Assembly (NCBI GenBank): GCA_946535455.1
Contig: CAMNDO010000010.1
Span: 1-10,892 of the forward strand
Direction of reading: 5' to 3'
Source: an uncultured Caryophanales bacterium
GTDB lineage: Bacteria > Bacillota_I > Bacilli_A > RF39 > UBA660
DNA length: 10,892 nucleotides
A program made the translations under genes and the position numbers. Positions 5,160 to 10,892 of the stretch are shown here, piece by piece (position 1 is the first letter of the stretch; every line of letters begins with the position of its first letter). The notes under the pieces were generated by a model, which worked only from the letters and a program-made list of their open reading frames with translations, did not search any database and was not told where the DNA came from.

Positions 5160-6251
5160 TTATTTACCTCCCGTTATGTAAAGCATATAACTCAAAGCAA
5201 TACAAATGGCTAATGATAGAATCCAAATCGCGATGGTATAAAGAACGACTTTTCTTTTATCCAAAGGAATATTTCCAATGAATTCTCCTGTTTGTCCATT
5301 CATTGCGAAGGTATGCATCTTATTATTATATTTTACATTAACCATCCACACTGGTAGTAATGCATATTTGGTAGATTTTTCTTTTGCTTCTAAGTTATCA
5401 TTTAAGATTATTTTAGAAGTATATCCCACGGCATCTGCTTCGAGTGTGTCTTTTGCAGAACGTATGGCTCTATTTATCGCCTCTTCTTTTGCGTCCTCGG
5501 ATGCTACATCATATTTTTCTGCATAGAATCCTGATAAGTATGCATGATTATAGGGAATTAATTCATTATAATGAAATGGTTCTATGGTATTCATGATATC
5601 ATTATCAAAATGTGTAGAACCATCTACTGGTATCATAGAGAAATCCATCTTTCCTCCACGGGTTACCTGAAAAGTACTGGTTTTGGTATAATGGGTATTT
5701 CCTCTTGTCCAAGAATGCACTATCTTAGCATCCATTACAATATCACCTGATACATTAAAATCATATAACCAGAATGGAATATAAATTCCTCTTATTTTTT
5801 CAATATTGGTTTCTTTATTAAAATCTCTTGGTACAAAAGGTCTTCCTTTGGATAAGTTTTTAAAAGCATCAATCGCAATTTGTTTTTCTTTTTGAAAAGG
5901 GATGATATAATCCGGTGAAAACTTTCCTTCTAATTTACTTTGTAAAATTGCTGTATTTCCACAATAAACACAGAAGGTAGCAGAAGTCGCTTCATCCGCA
6001 ATAATTTCTGCTCCACAACTTTCACAATGATAATTGATATAGACTTGCTCTTCTTGTTTCTTTTCTTCTTTTTTATTTTTTTCTTCTGTAGAAGCATTGT
6101 CTTTAAACTTCTGCATTTCTTCTAGAGTAAATTCACTTCCACAATAATCACATTTCCATTTTTTTACTTTGGGATTATATTTGATAGAAGCCTTACAAGA
6201 CGGGCATCTATTTTCTAATGCTTTTTCATCTTTGATTTTTTTCTCATCCAT
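5160..6251 (-). CDS. Double zinc-ribbon membrane protein
   Basis: A 363-aa protein with two N-terminal zinc ribbons: Cys16, Cys19, Cys34, Cys37 and Cys76, Cys79, Cys94, Cys97. A Lys/Glu-rich linker lies between them. A middle domain (about 110-330) has the motif IRGIYIPFWLYDF and several aromatic residues, and a C-terminal membrane helix spans about 336-360. Proteins of this kind are often labelled TFIIB-type zinc ribbon or misannotated as PriA-related, but no helicase motif is present. The C-tail anchoring suggests a cytoplasmic protein at the membrane. It leads the operon with the TPM gene (1-base gap) and probably htrA. AGGTGAT precedes the ATG. Function is unknown; the neighbours suggest membrane-protein quality control. 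Confidence 0.82.
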   Translation of the reverse strand: MDEKKIKDEKALENRCPSCKASIKYNPKVKKWKCDYCGSEFTLEEMQKFKDNASTEEKNKKEEKKQEEQVYINYHCESCGAEIIADEATSATFCVYCGNTAILQSKLEGKFSPDYIIPFQKEKQIAIDAFKNLSKGRPFVPRDFNKETNIEKIRGIYIPFWLYDFNVSGDIVMDAKIVHSWTRGNTHYTKTSTFQVTRGGKMDFSMIPVDGSTHFDNDIMNTIEPFHYNELIPYNHAYLSGFYAEKYDVASEDAKEEAINRAIRSAKDTLEADAVGYTSKIILNDNLEAKEKSTKYALLPVWMVNVKYNNKMHTFAMNGQTGEFIGNIPLDKRKVVLYTIAIWILSLAICIALSYMLYITGGK

Positions 6252-6271
6252 ATCATCACCTACTCGTATTC

Positions 6272-6300
6272 ATTATACCTTAAAAAAGAAGATTATTCTA
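6272..6300 (-). promoter_or_regulatory. Probable promoter of the zinc ribbon-TPM-htrA group
   Basis: TATAAT (6272-6277 on the minus strand) is followed by a short leader with the ribosome binding site AGGTGAT. The -35 at 17 bp (TAGAAT, 6295-6300) is weak and falls inside the gpmI terminator hairpin. Confidence 0.55.
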
Positions 6301-6319
6301 CTATAAATAACCTTCTTTT
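6282..6319 (-). terminator. Terminator overlapping the gpmI stop codon
   Basis: On the minus strand AAAAGAAGGTTATT and AATAATCTTCTTTT pair over 14 bp (one G-U) with an 8-base loop, followed by further T. The outer arm (6306-6319) overlaps the gpmI TAA at 6318-6320. Confidence 0.8.
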
Positions 6320-7823
6320 ATTTTAATAAGCTTTCTCCCTTAATTTCTACTGGGATTGGGTATTTCATTAATTCTAGTATCGTTGGGGCAATGTCTGCGA
6401 GTTTCCCATGTTCTTTTAGTGTAATATCATTTCTTGTCACAATGAACGGTACTGGATTAGTAGTATGTGTTGTACAAATGGTTCCATCTTCATTCATCAT
6501 AACATCACAATTTCCATGATCTGCAGTAACGATTAAAGTTCCATCTAATTCTTTTATTTTTTCATAAACTCTAGAAAGACATTCATCCATAAACTCTACT
6601 GCTTTCACAGCCGCTTCATACACTCCCGTATGTCCTACCATATCTCCATTCGCATAATTTAATACCACAAAATCTAAATCATTTTGATTCAGTTCTTCTA
6701 TTAAGGTATCTGTAATTTCTTTTGCACTCATTTCTGGTTTTAAATCATAGGTTGCGACTTTAGGAGATGGAATTAAAATTTGTTTTGTATTTGGTAAATC
6801 TAAATCTTGATCTCCATCAAAGAAATGCGTAACATGTGCATATTTTTCTGTTTCTGCAATTCTTAATTGAGAAAGTCCTAATGTCGAAAGATATTCTCCT
6901 AATCCATTGGATACTTCTTGATGTTCAAAAGCATGTTCTCCTTTTACGGTATCACAGATTGGTAACATCGAAACAAACTTAATATTATGGAAAGTTGTTG
7001 TTTCCATAGGAGATGCTTCTGGATTGGTGATTGCGGTAAACATTTCTCTTAAACGATCTGGTCGATAATTCCATACGATAATACCATCATGATCCGAAAG
7101 TTTTCCATCATGAATGACACTAGGAAGAATAAATTCATCGGTGATATTTTGTGCATATTGATCTTGTAATACTTCTTCTACATTATCGTATTCTTTTCCA
7201 ATTCCATAACAAATCGCATCATAGGCTAGTTTCAATCTATCATAATTATTATCTCGATCCATCGCATAATATCTTCCAGATATGGTTGTGATGATTCCAA
7301 GACCCGTTTCTTTGATTTTTTCTTCTAATTTCCCAATCCATTTTCCTGCCGTATGCGTTCCAGTATCTCTTCCATCTGTAAACAAATGAAAATACACTTC
7401 TTCAATCTGATTTTGCTTACACATATCCACAATGGCCAAAAGATGAGAAGTATGAGAATGAATTCCTCCATCTCCAATCAATCCCATAATATGTAATTTC
7501 GAATGATTCTCTTTTACATGATTCATGACTTTTAAAATGTTTTCATTTTGAAAAAACTCTTTGGTCTCAATGGCATGATTAATCATTTCTAAAGATTGAT
7601 ATACAATTCGTCCTGCTCCTATATTCATATGTCCTACTTCACTCGTACCCATTTGTCCCATAGGTAATCCCACTTCTTTTCCAGAAGCTTCTAAAATACT
7701 ACTAGGAAAGTTTTCTTTTAACGTATCTAATGTCTTAGTATTGGCATTATCAAAAGCATTATAGGGACCTTTTGGAGCAATTCCACATCCATCTAAGATA
7801 CATAAAACCATTGGCTTTTTCAT
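6318..7823 (-). CDS. gpmI: 2,3-bisphosphoglycerate-independent phosphoglycerate mutase
   Basis: A 501-aa cytoplasmic enzyme that interconverts 3- and 2-phosphoglycerate in glycolysis and gluconeogenesis, using two Mn ions and a phosphoserine intermediate. All key motifs are present: Asp11 in LDGCG, nucleophile Ser61 in GTSEVGHMNIGAGR, FTDGRDT (148-154), NYRPDR (252-257), Asp394 and His398 in GDMVGHTG, Asp435-His436 in TADHGN, and His453 in THTTNPVPF. The length is normal (about 510). GGGAGTGA lies before the ATG. It has its own promoter and terminator, so it is a single-gene unit rather than part of a pgk-tpiA-gpmI-eno cluster as in many Bacilli. Confidence 0.98.
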   Translation of the reverse strand: MKKPMVLCILDGCGIAPKGPYNAFDNANTKTLDTLKENFPSSILEASGKEVGLPMGQMGTSEVGHMNIGAGRIVYQSLEMINHAIETKEFFQNENILKVMNHVKENHSKLHIMGLIGDGGIHSHTSHLLAIVDMCKQNQIEEVYFHLFTDGRDTGTHTAGKWIGKLEEKIKETGLGIITTISGRYYAMDRDNNYDRLKLAYDAICYGIGKEYDNVEEVLQDQYAQNITDEFILPSVIHDGKLSDHDGIIVWNYRPDRLREMFTAITNPEASPMETTTFHNIKFVSMLPICDTVKGEHAFEHQEVSNGLGEYLSTLGLSQLRIAETEKYAHVTHFFDGDQDLDLPNTKQILIPSPKVATYDLKPEMSAKEITDTLIEELNQNDLDFVVLNYANGDMVGHTGVYEAAVKAVEFMDECLSRVYEKIKELDGTLIVTADHGNCDVMMNEDGTICTTHTTNPVPFIVTRNDITLKEHGKLADIAPTILELMKYPIPVEIKGESLLK

Positions 7824-7845
7824 ATAATCACTCCCAACTATATCT

Positions 7846-7874
7846 ATTATATAACATTTTTTCTATTTTATAAA
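7846..7874 (-). promoter_or_regulatory. Promoter of gpmI
   Basis: On the minus strand TTTATA (7869-7874), a 17-base spacer and TATAAT (7846-7851) precede the gene. The -35 overlaps the T-run of the terminator of the upstream thioredoxin-like gene. Confidence 0.65.
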
Positions 7875-7899
7875 AAAAAGAATGTCCTAAGACACCCTT
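7872..7899 (-). terminator. Terminator overlapping the stop codon of the thioredoxin-like gene
   Basis: On the minus strand AAGGGTGTC and GACATTCTT pair (two G-U) around the loop TTAG, followed by eight T (7872-7879). The 5' arm covers part of the TAA at 7898-7900. Confidence 0.8.
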
Positions 7900-8614
7900 A
7901 ACAACTATTTTTTTGACAAGTAATACTATCTTCTTCTAAACATTTCATTAAGCAAGTGAACTTTTCATAAGAATACTTTTTCATATCCTTTGTTAATTCT
8001 CCATAAGGATCTTTTAAATCTTCTGGAATTCCTGTCTCTAATTGAAGAGCTTTTCCACGAGAAATTGCGACTACATTTGGTGCATAAATTCTTTTTTCTC
8101 CAACAAAAACTTCTTTTCCATCTTTGGTTAATGTATATTGATCTAATACATTATCTAACATCTCAATTAATTTCATATAAGAAGGATCTCCTTCTTTGAC
8201 AGGAACAATAAATCCAGCATCATTCACTTCCCAAGTATCACGGATTTCTAACACATCTACATAATAGATGGTATCTACCTTTTTGTCTTTTGCTGCATGA
8301 ATTAATTCTTCTAATACACTTCTACACCATGGACAAGTAGAAAACCCAAAGTAAACGATGAAACTTTCTTTTTTTTCTATTTTAGAAACAATATCTTCTG
8401 CTTTGGCATACACAAAAGGATTGTCTTTTGGAATCTCTATCTTTCTATATTCTTTTCCATTGTTATTTTCTGTTCCATTAATGGACATGTATTCTTCTGC
8501 AAACTGATATGCATCTGTTTGCTCCATGGTTCTTTTTTGATTTTGAATCGCAAAGAAAACAACTGCCGCTAAAATAAGAATTACCACAATACTTGCGATA
8601 TATTTTTTCTTCAT
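7898..8614 (-). CDS. Membrane-anchored thioredoxin-like protein with CPWC motif
   Basis: A 238-aa protein with an N-terminal membrane helix (about 5-23) placing a thioredoxin-fold domain (about 70-200) outside the membrane. The redox motif CPWC is at 94-97 in a STCPWCRSV context, and the cis-Pro loop is seen at YAPNVV (about 177-182). It resembles small anchored thioredoxin-like proteins that act on disulfides of exported proteins, including bacteriocin accessory proteins; the substrate is unknown. Unusually, the last 18 residues hold four more cysteines (221, 225, 233, 238). The ATG at 8614 is preferred because AGGTGA ends 5 bases before it; an in-frame GTG at 8621-8623 is part of that ribosome binding site. 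It follows mnmA by 34 bases. Confidence 0.87.
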   Translation of the reverse strand: MKKKYIASIVVILILAAVVFFAIQNQKRTMEQTDAYQFAEEYMSINGTENNNGKEYRKIEIPKDNPFVYAKAEDIVSKIEKKESFIVYFGFSTCPWCRSVLEELIHAAKDKKVDTIYYVDVLEIRDTWEVNDAGFIVPVKEGDPSYMKLIEMLDNVLDQYTLTKDGKEVFVGEKRIYAPNVVAISRGKALQLETGIPEDLKDPYGELTKDMKKYSYEKFTCLMKCLEEDSITCQKNSC

Positions 8615-8633
8615 ACTTCTCACCTACTTTTTT

Positions 8634-8661
8634 ATTATAACAAGATTTTTATAAATACCAA
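8634..8661 (-). promoter_or_regulatory. Possible promoter of the thioredoxin-like gene
   Basis: On the minus strand TTGGTA (8656-8661, inside the end of mnmA), a 16-base spacer and TATAAT (8634-8639) precede the gene. No clear terminator follows mnmA, so both read-through and own initiation are possible. Confidence 0.55.
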
Positions 8662-9749
8662 AGTTTTTTTCCATCTTTTTGTACTTCCTTGATGATTCCT
8701 CCACCAAGACATTCTTCTCCTGAATAAAATACACAAGCTTGTCCTGGTGTTACACTTTTTACTCCTTGTGGATATTTCACAAGAACTTCGTTATCTCTCC
8801 ACTCTAATTCCACAGGAATATCTTCTTGTCGATAACGAAATTTTGCAGTGACATTGGTTCGTTTTTCTTCTCCTAAGTAATTTACTTGATTCACAATACA
8901 AGAAGTACTTATTAAATAATCATTCTCTTCTCCTAAACAGATATATAAAATGTTTTTTTCTAAGTCTTTTCCTACGACAAACATTTTATCTTCTGTACCA
9001 CCAATATTTAATCCTCTTCTTTGACCAATGGTATAGTTCATTAATCCAATGTGTTCTCCTATTTCTTCTCCTGTTTCAATATTGATGACTTTTCCTTTTT
9101 GATTGGGTAAATAATTCTTTAAAAAGTTTTTAAAATTTCTTTCTCCAATGAAACAAATACCCGTAGAATCTTTTTTCTTTGCAGTAATCAAATCATACTC
9201 TTCCGCAATTTTTCTTACTTCGCTTTTCTCCATATCTCCAATTGGGAACAATACATTTTGAAATTGTTCTTTGGAAACTTGTGATAAAAAGTAAGTTTGA
9301 TCTTTATTGGAATCCACTCCTCGAAGTAGTTTTCCATTCTCTAATCTAGCATAATGTCCTGTTGCGATAAAATCCGCCCCTAGTTTTCTTGCTTCTTCTG
9401 CAAACATATCAAACTTAATATATTTGTTACACATAATATCAGGATTTGGTGTACGACCATTTTTTAATTCTTCTAAGAAATAAGTAAATACGTAGTCCCA
9501 ATATTCTTTGACAAAATCTTTTCGATAAAGTGGTATCCCTAATTTTTCACAAACGGCTACGGCATCATTATAGTCTTCTTCTTGTGGACAAATTCCGGAT
9601 TCTGTTTCTGGCGCATCCAATTCTCCATCCGCTAAAGAGTCCCAATTTCTCATAAAAAGGCCAATGACTTCATACCCTTGTTTTTGAAGTTGGATAGCAG
9701 CGACACTACTATCGACTCCACCACTCATACCAATCACAACTTTTGCCAT
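8649..9749 (-). CDS. mnmA: tRNA-specific 2-thiouridylase
   Basis: A 366-aa cytoplasmic enzyme that adds sulfur to U34 of tRNA-Lys, -Glu and -Gln, using ATP and a persulfide relayed from a cysteine desulfurase. The PP-loop SGGVDSS is at residues 9-15. The catalytic pair is Cys107 (in NPDIMCNKYIKF) and Cys199 (in DSTGICFIGER). TIGQRRGL, typical of the family, lies further on. The length fits the family (about 360-370). The start at 9749 gives the canonical MAKVVIGMSGG beginning with AAGGGA upstream; an in-frame ATG at 9803 would lie upstream of the likely -10. No sulfur-donor gene is seen next to it. Confidence 0.97.
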   Translation of the reverse strand: MAKVVIGMSGGVDSSVAAIQLQKQGYEVIGLFMRNWDSLADGELDAPETESGICPQEEDYNDAVAVCEKLGIPLYRKDFVKEYWDYVFTYFLEELKNGRTPNPDIMCNKYIKFDMFAEEARKLGADFIATGHYARLENGKLLRGVDSNKDQTYFLSQVSKEQFQNVLFPIGDMEKSEVRKIAEEYDLITAKKKDSTGICFIGERNFKNFLKNYLPNQKGKVINIETGEEIGEHIGLMNYTIGQRRGLNIGGTEDKMFVVGKDLEKNILYICLGEENDYLISTSCIVNQVNYLGEEKRTNVTAKFRYRQEDIPVELEWRDNEVLVKYPQGVKSVTPGQACVFYSGEECLGGGIIKEVQKDGKKLWYL

Positions 9750-9773
9750 GTTATCCCTTCTCTCAACGACCAT

Positions 9774-9803
9774 ATTATAACATAAAATTCCTTTTTTATA
9801 CAA
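9774..9803 (-). promoter_or_regulatory. Promoter of mnmA
   Basis: On the minus strand TATAAT (9774-9779) lies 18 bases after TTGTAT (9798-9803), a weak -35 directly behind the terminator of the upstream membrane-protein gene. It supports the mnmA start at 9749. Confidence 0.6.
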
Positions 9804-9805
9804 AT

Positions 9806-9829
9806 AAAAAGCTCATTACTGAGCTTTTT
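9806..9829 (-). terminator. Terminator enclosing the stop codon of the four-helix membrane protein
   Basis: AAAAAGCTCA (9806-9815) and TGAGCTTTTT (9820-9829) form a 10-bp stem. The TAA of the gene (9816-9818) lies in the 4-base loop. On the minus strand the stem ends in a T-run. Confidence 0.85.
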
Positions 9830-10178
9830 TCTCGAATGTATTTCTTACGGAATAGTATACAGTAACATAGACAATAGTAAGTCCAATGATTGCTCCTGTA
9901 AGATAAGGAACCCATTGGATTTTTTCTGGATCATATTGCATATATAGTCCTAATACTACATTCACCAAATGCCACACAACATATGCAATATACATTGGTA
10001 ATCCTTTTCCTTTTAAAAGTAAGAATAGAATTACGGCTTCTACTGCTGCGACAACCGTTGCGGCAATAAAGATAGGTCCTTTTGTAAGTACCAATAATCC
10101 GCTAATAGCTCCTATTGCTTGAATAGCCAATAAAATCCATAACCAGATTTTTCCAGCTGTAGGAATTTTTTCTGACAT
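9816..10178 (-). CDS. Small four-helix membrane protein of unknown function
   Basis: A 120-aa, very hydrophobic protein with four predicted membrane helices (about 11-31, 35-56, 60-80, 89-112) and short charged ends (SEKIPTAGK at the start, NTFEKKAQ at the end). I do not recognise the family; the layout resembles many small conserved membrane proteins of low-GC Gram-positives. AAAGGAGAAG sits before the ATG. It has its own extended -10 promoter and a terminator built around its stop codon, so it is a single-gene unit. It is divergent from the gene at 10278, with 99 bases between the two starts. Confidence 0.75.
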   Translation of the reverse strand: MSEKIPTAGKIWLWILLAIQAIGAISGLLVLTKGPIFIAATVVAAVEAVILFLLLKGKGLPMYIAYVVWHLVNVVLGLYMQYDPEKIQWVPYLTGAIIGLTIVYVTVYYSVRNTFEKKAQ

Positions 10179-10206
10179 ACAACTTCTCCTTTCCTAAACT
10201 AATTTC

Positions 10207-10215
10207 ATTATACCA
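10207..10215 (-). promoter_or_regulatory. Extended -10 promoter of the four-helix membrane protein
   Basis: On the minus strand TGGTATAAT is a full extended -10 element (TGn before TATAAT). No good -35 is visible 16-18 bases upstream, which is usual for extended -10 promoters. Confidence 0.65.
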
Positions 10216-10230
10216 TTTTTTTCAAAAAAC

Positions 10231-10252
10231 GAGTATGATTTTTCTCATATTC
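10231..10252. promoter_or_regulatory. Inverted repeat in the divergent promoter region
   Basis: GAGTATGA (10231-10238) and TCATATTC (10245-10252) form an imperfect dyad around six bases, between the divergent genes at 10178 and 10278. It could be an operator for one or both, or part of the rightward promoter, for which I found no convincing -35/-10 pair. Confidence 0.35.
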
Positions 10253-10277
10253 TCCATACTAAAAATGGAGGTATGTT

Positions 10278-10706
10278 ATGGATAATAATATCAATACATT
10301 AGATGAACTACACAAAGGTTGTTGTATGGGAGTAGATGCATTAAACTTTATTTTACCAAAAGTAGAAGAAGATTCTTTCCATGATTTGTTAGAAAAACAA
10401 AAAGAGGAATACGAAATCTTTCGAAGTAAGATTAATGATTTGTACCGAGAATATACAACGAAAGATATTCATGAGACAAGTGCAATGGAAAAGATGAGAA
10501 CTTGGTTTGGTGTAGAAATGGATACCATGATGGATGATAGTATTTCAAATCTTGCAGATTTGTTAATCAAAGGAACTAACATGGGTATTGTAGAAGGAAA
10601 AAGACTCTTAAACCATAAAACAATGGACAAAAAAGTTCATAAGATTTGTTCTTCTTATATCAAAATGCAAGAAGAATACTTAGATAAATTAAAAGATTAT
10701 TTATGA
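10278..10706 (+). CDS. Predicted helical-bundle protein of unknown function
   Basis: A 142-aa soluble protein, almost wholly helical by eye, with about four amphipathic helices (6-27, 31-58, 67-110, 115-141). It has no signal or membrane segment. The layout, with Glu/His-rich helices, recalls small ferritin-like or DUF2383-type four-helix bundles, but I cannot identify metal ligands with certainty. Cys15-Cys16 are adjacent in KGCCMG. GGAGGT (10267-10272) lies 5 bases before the ATG. It ends in TGA, which also forms the TG of an extended -10 for the next gene. Confidence 0.75.
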   Translation: MDNNINTLDELHKGCCMGVDALNFILPKVEEDSFHDLLEKQKEEYEIFRSKINDLYREYTTKDIHETSAMEKMRTWFGVEMDTMMDDSISNLADLLIKGTNMGIVEGKRLLNHKTMDKKVHKICSSYIKMQEEYLDKLKDYL

Positions 10707-10712
10707 TATAAT
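10704..10712 (+). promoter_or_regulatory. Extended -10 promoter of the last gene, overlapping a stop codon
   Basis: TGATATAAT is an extended -10 whose TGA is also the stop codon of the gene ending at 10706. The start is expected near 10719, within the following hairpin. No good -35 is visible at 17 bp. Confidence 0.55.
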
Positions 10713-10734
10713 ATCCCTTGAAAGAGGGATTTTT
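10713..10734 (+). terminator. Hairpin with T-run just before the last gene
   Basis: ATCCCTT (10713-10719) pairs with GAGGGAT (10724-10730), one G-U, loop GAAA. Five T follow (10730-10734), then the next ATG. It looks like a short terminator for the gene ending at 10706. Its 3' arm also contains the GAGGG ribosome binding site of the next gene. Confidence 0.55.
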
Positions 10735-10892
10735 ATGTATTTTGCAGAAAAAAATGTAACTCGTTTTCACAATTTAAAAAGTACTTTTTTCTTAAATCCA
10801 AAAGAAAAATTAGAAGTCTCTTCTTATTTTAAAAAGAAAGACTACTTCATTTATTATCCTTATCCTGATAGTGAAAAATGTATTCTTTATCA
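10735..10892 (+). CDS. Start of a gene cut by the right window edge
   Basis: An ORF open from ATG 10735 to the edge (52 codons plus 2 bases), beginning MYFAEKNVTRFHNLK and rich in Lys, Phe and Tyr. AGAGGG is 6-7 bases before the ATG. Residues 38-52 read YFIYYPYPDSEKCIL. The family is not recognised and the domain content lies beyond the window. Confidence 0.6.
   Translation, partial: MYFAEKNVTRFHNLKSTFFLNPKEKLEVSSYFKKKDYFIYYPYPDSEKCILY

Noticed and set aside
8615..8623. GTG start three codons upstream in the thioredoxin-like gene
   Set aside because: The GTG is part of the AGGTGA ribosome binding site for the ATG at 8614.
9750..9803. Longer mnmA reading from ATG 9803
   Set aside because: It would place 18 non-family residues before the canonical MAKVVIGMSGG and starts upstream of the likely -10 element.
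10704..10720. TGA read as Trp (Mycoplasma code), extending the 142-aa protein
   Set aside because: Trp codons in the inspected genes are TGG, and the extension would run into the next gene with its own ribosome binding site.
1..10892. CRISPR array, insertion sequence or phage genes
   Set aside because: No regularly spaced repeats, transposase or phage proteins were seen on either strand.

Overview
The window is low-GC DNA (roughly 30-34% by hand sampling) from a compact bacterial genome. Strong AGGAGG-type ribosome binding sites, TATAAT promoters and U-tailed terminators point to a Firmicutes/Bacilli-type organism, perhaps an uncultured gut lineage near Erysipelotrichia, RF39 or the Mollicutes. 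Trp is written TGG and at least one gene ends in TGA, so the standard bacterial code is used rather than the Mycoplasma code. The species cannot be named from the sequence.

Layout: positions 1-1131 are a small rightward cassette: a membrane-anchored XRE regulator (310-840), a 52-aa SAP/HeH-like protein (907-1065) and a terminator. It is preceded by a leftward terminator (17-45) with no visible gene feeding it. Next comes a leftward tRNA-Gly(UCC) with its own promoter and terminator. From 1431 to 10178 everything runs leftward: a DUF4097-type beta-repeat membrane protein overlapping a second membrane-anchored XRE regulator; then HtrA protease, a TPM-domain protein and a double zinc-ribbon membrane protein; then gpmI (glycolysis), an anchored thioredoxin-like protein, mnmA (tRNA thiolation) and a four-helix membrane protein. 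At 10278 the direction flips to a predicted helical-bundle protein and the start of another gene cut by the window edge.

How it fits together: gpmI, mnmA and the tRNA are housekeeping. Two groups look like envelope-associated modules: xre2 plus DUF4097, and zinc ribbon-TPM-HtrA. The most striking signal is in the DNA between genes. The promoters of the two XRE regulators, which lie about 2.6 kb apart on opposite strands, share a two-part box (15 + 13 identical bases, 8 variable bases between) at the same distance from a TATAAT. This suggests the two loci are controlled by the same factor or control each other.

Other noteworthy structure: a tRNA-Gly leader that can fold almost completely on itself or pair through one arm with the tRNA trailer; terminators that overlap stop codons and run straight into the next promoter; and a hairpin before the last gene that overlaps a terminator, a ribosome binding site and a probable transcription start.
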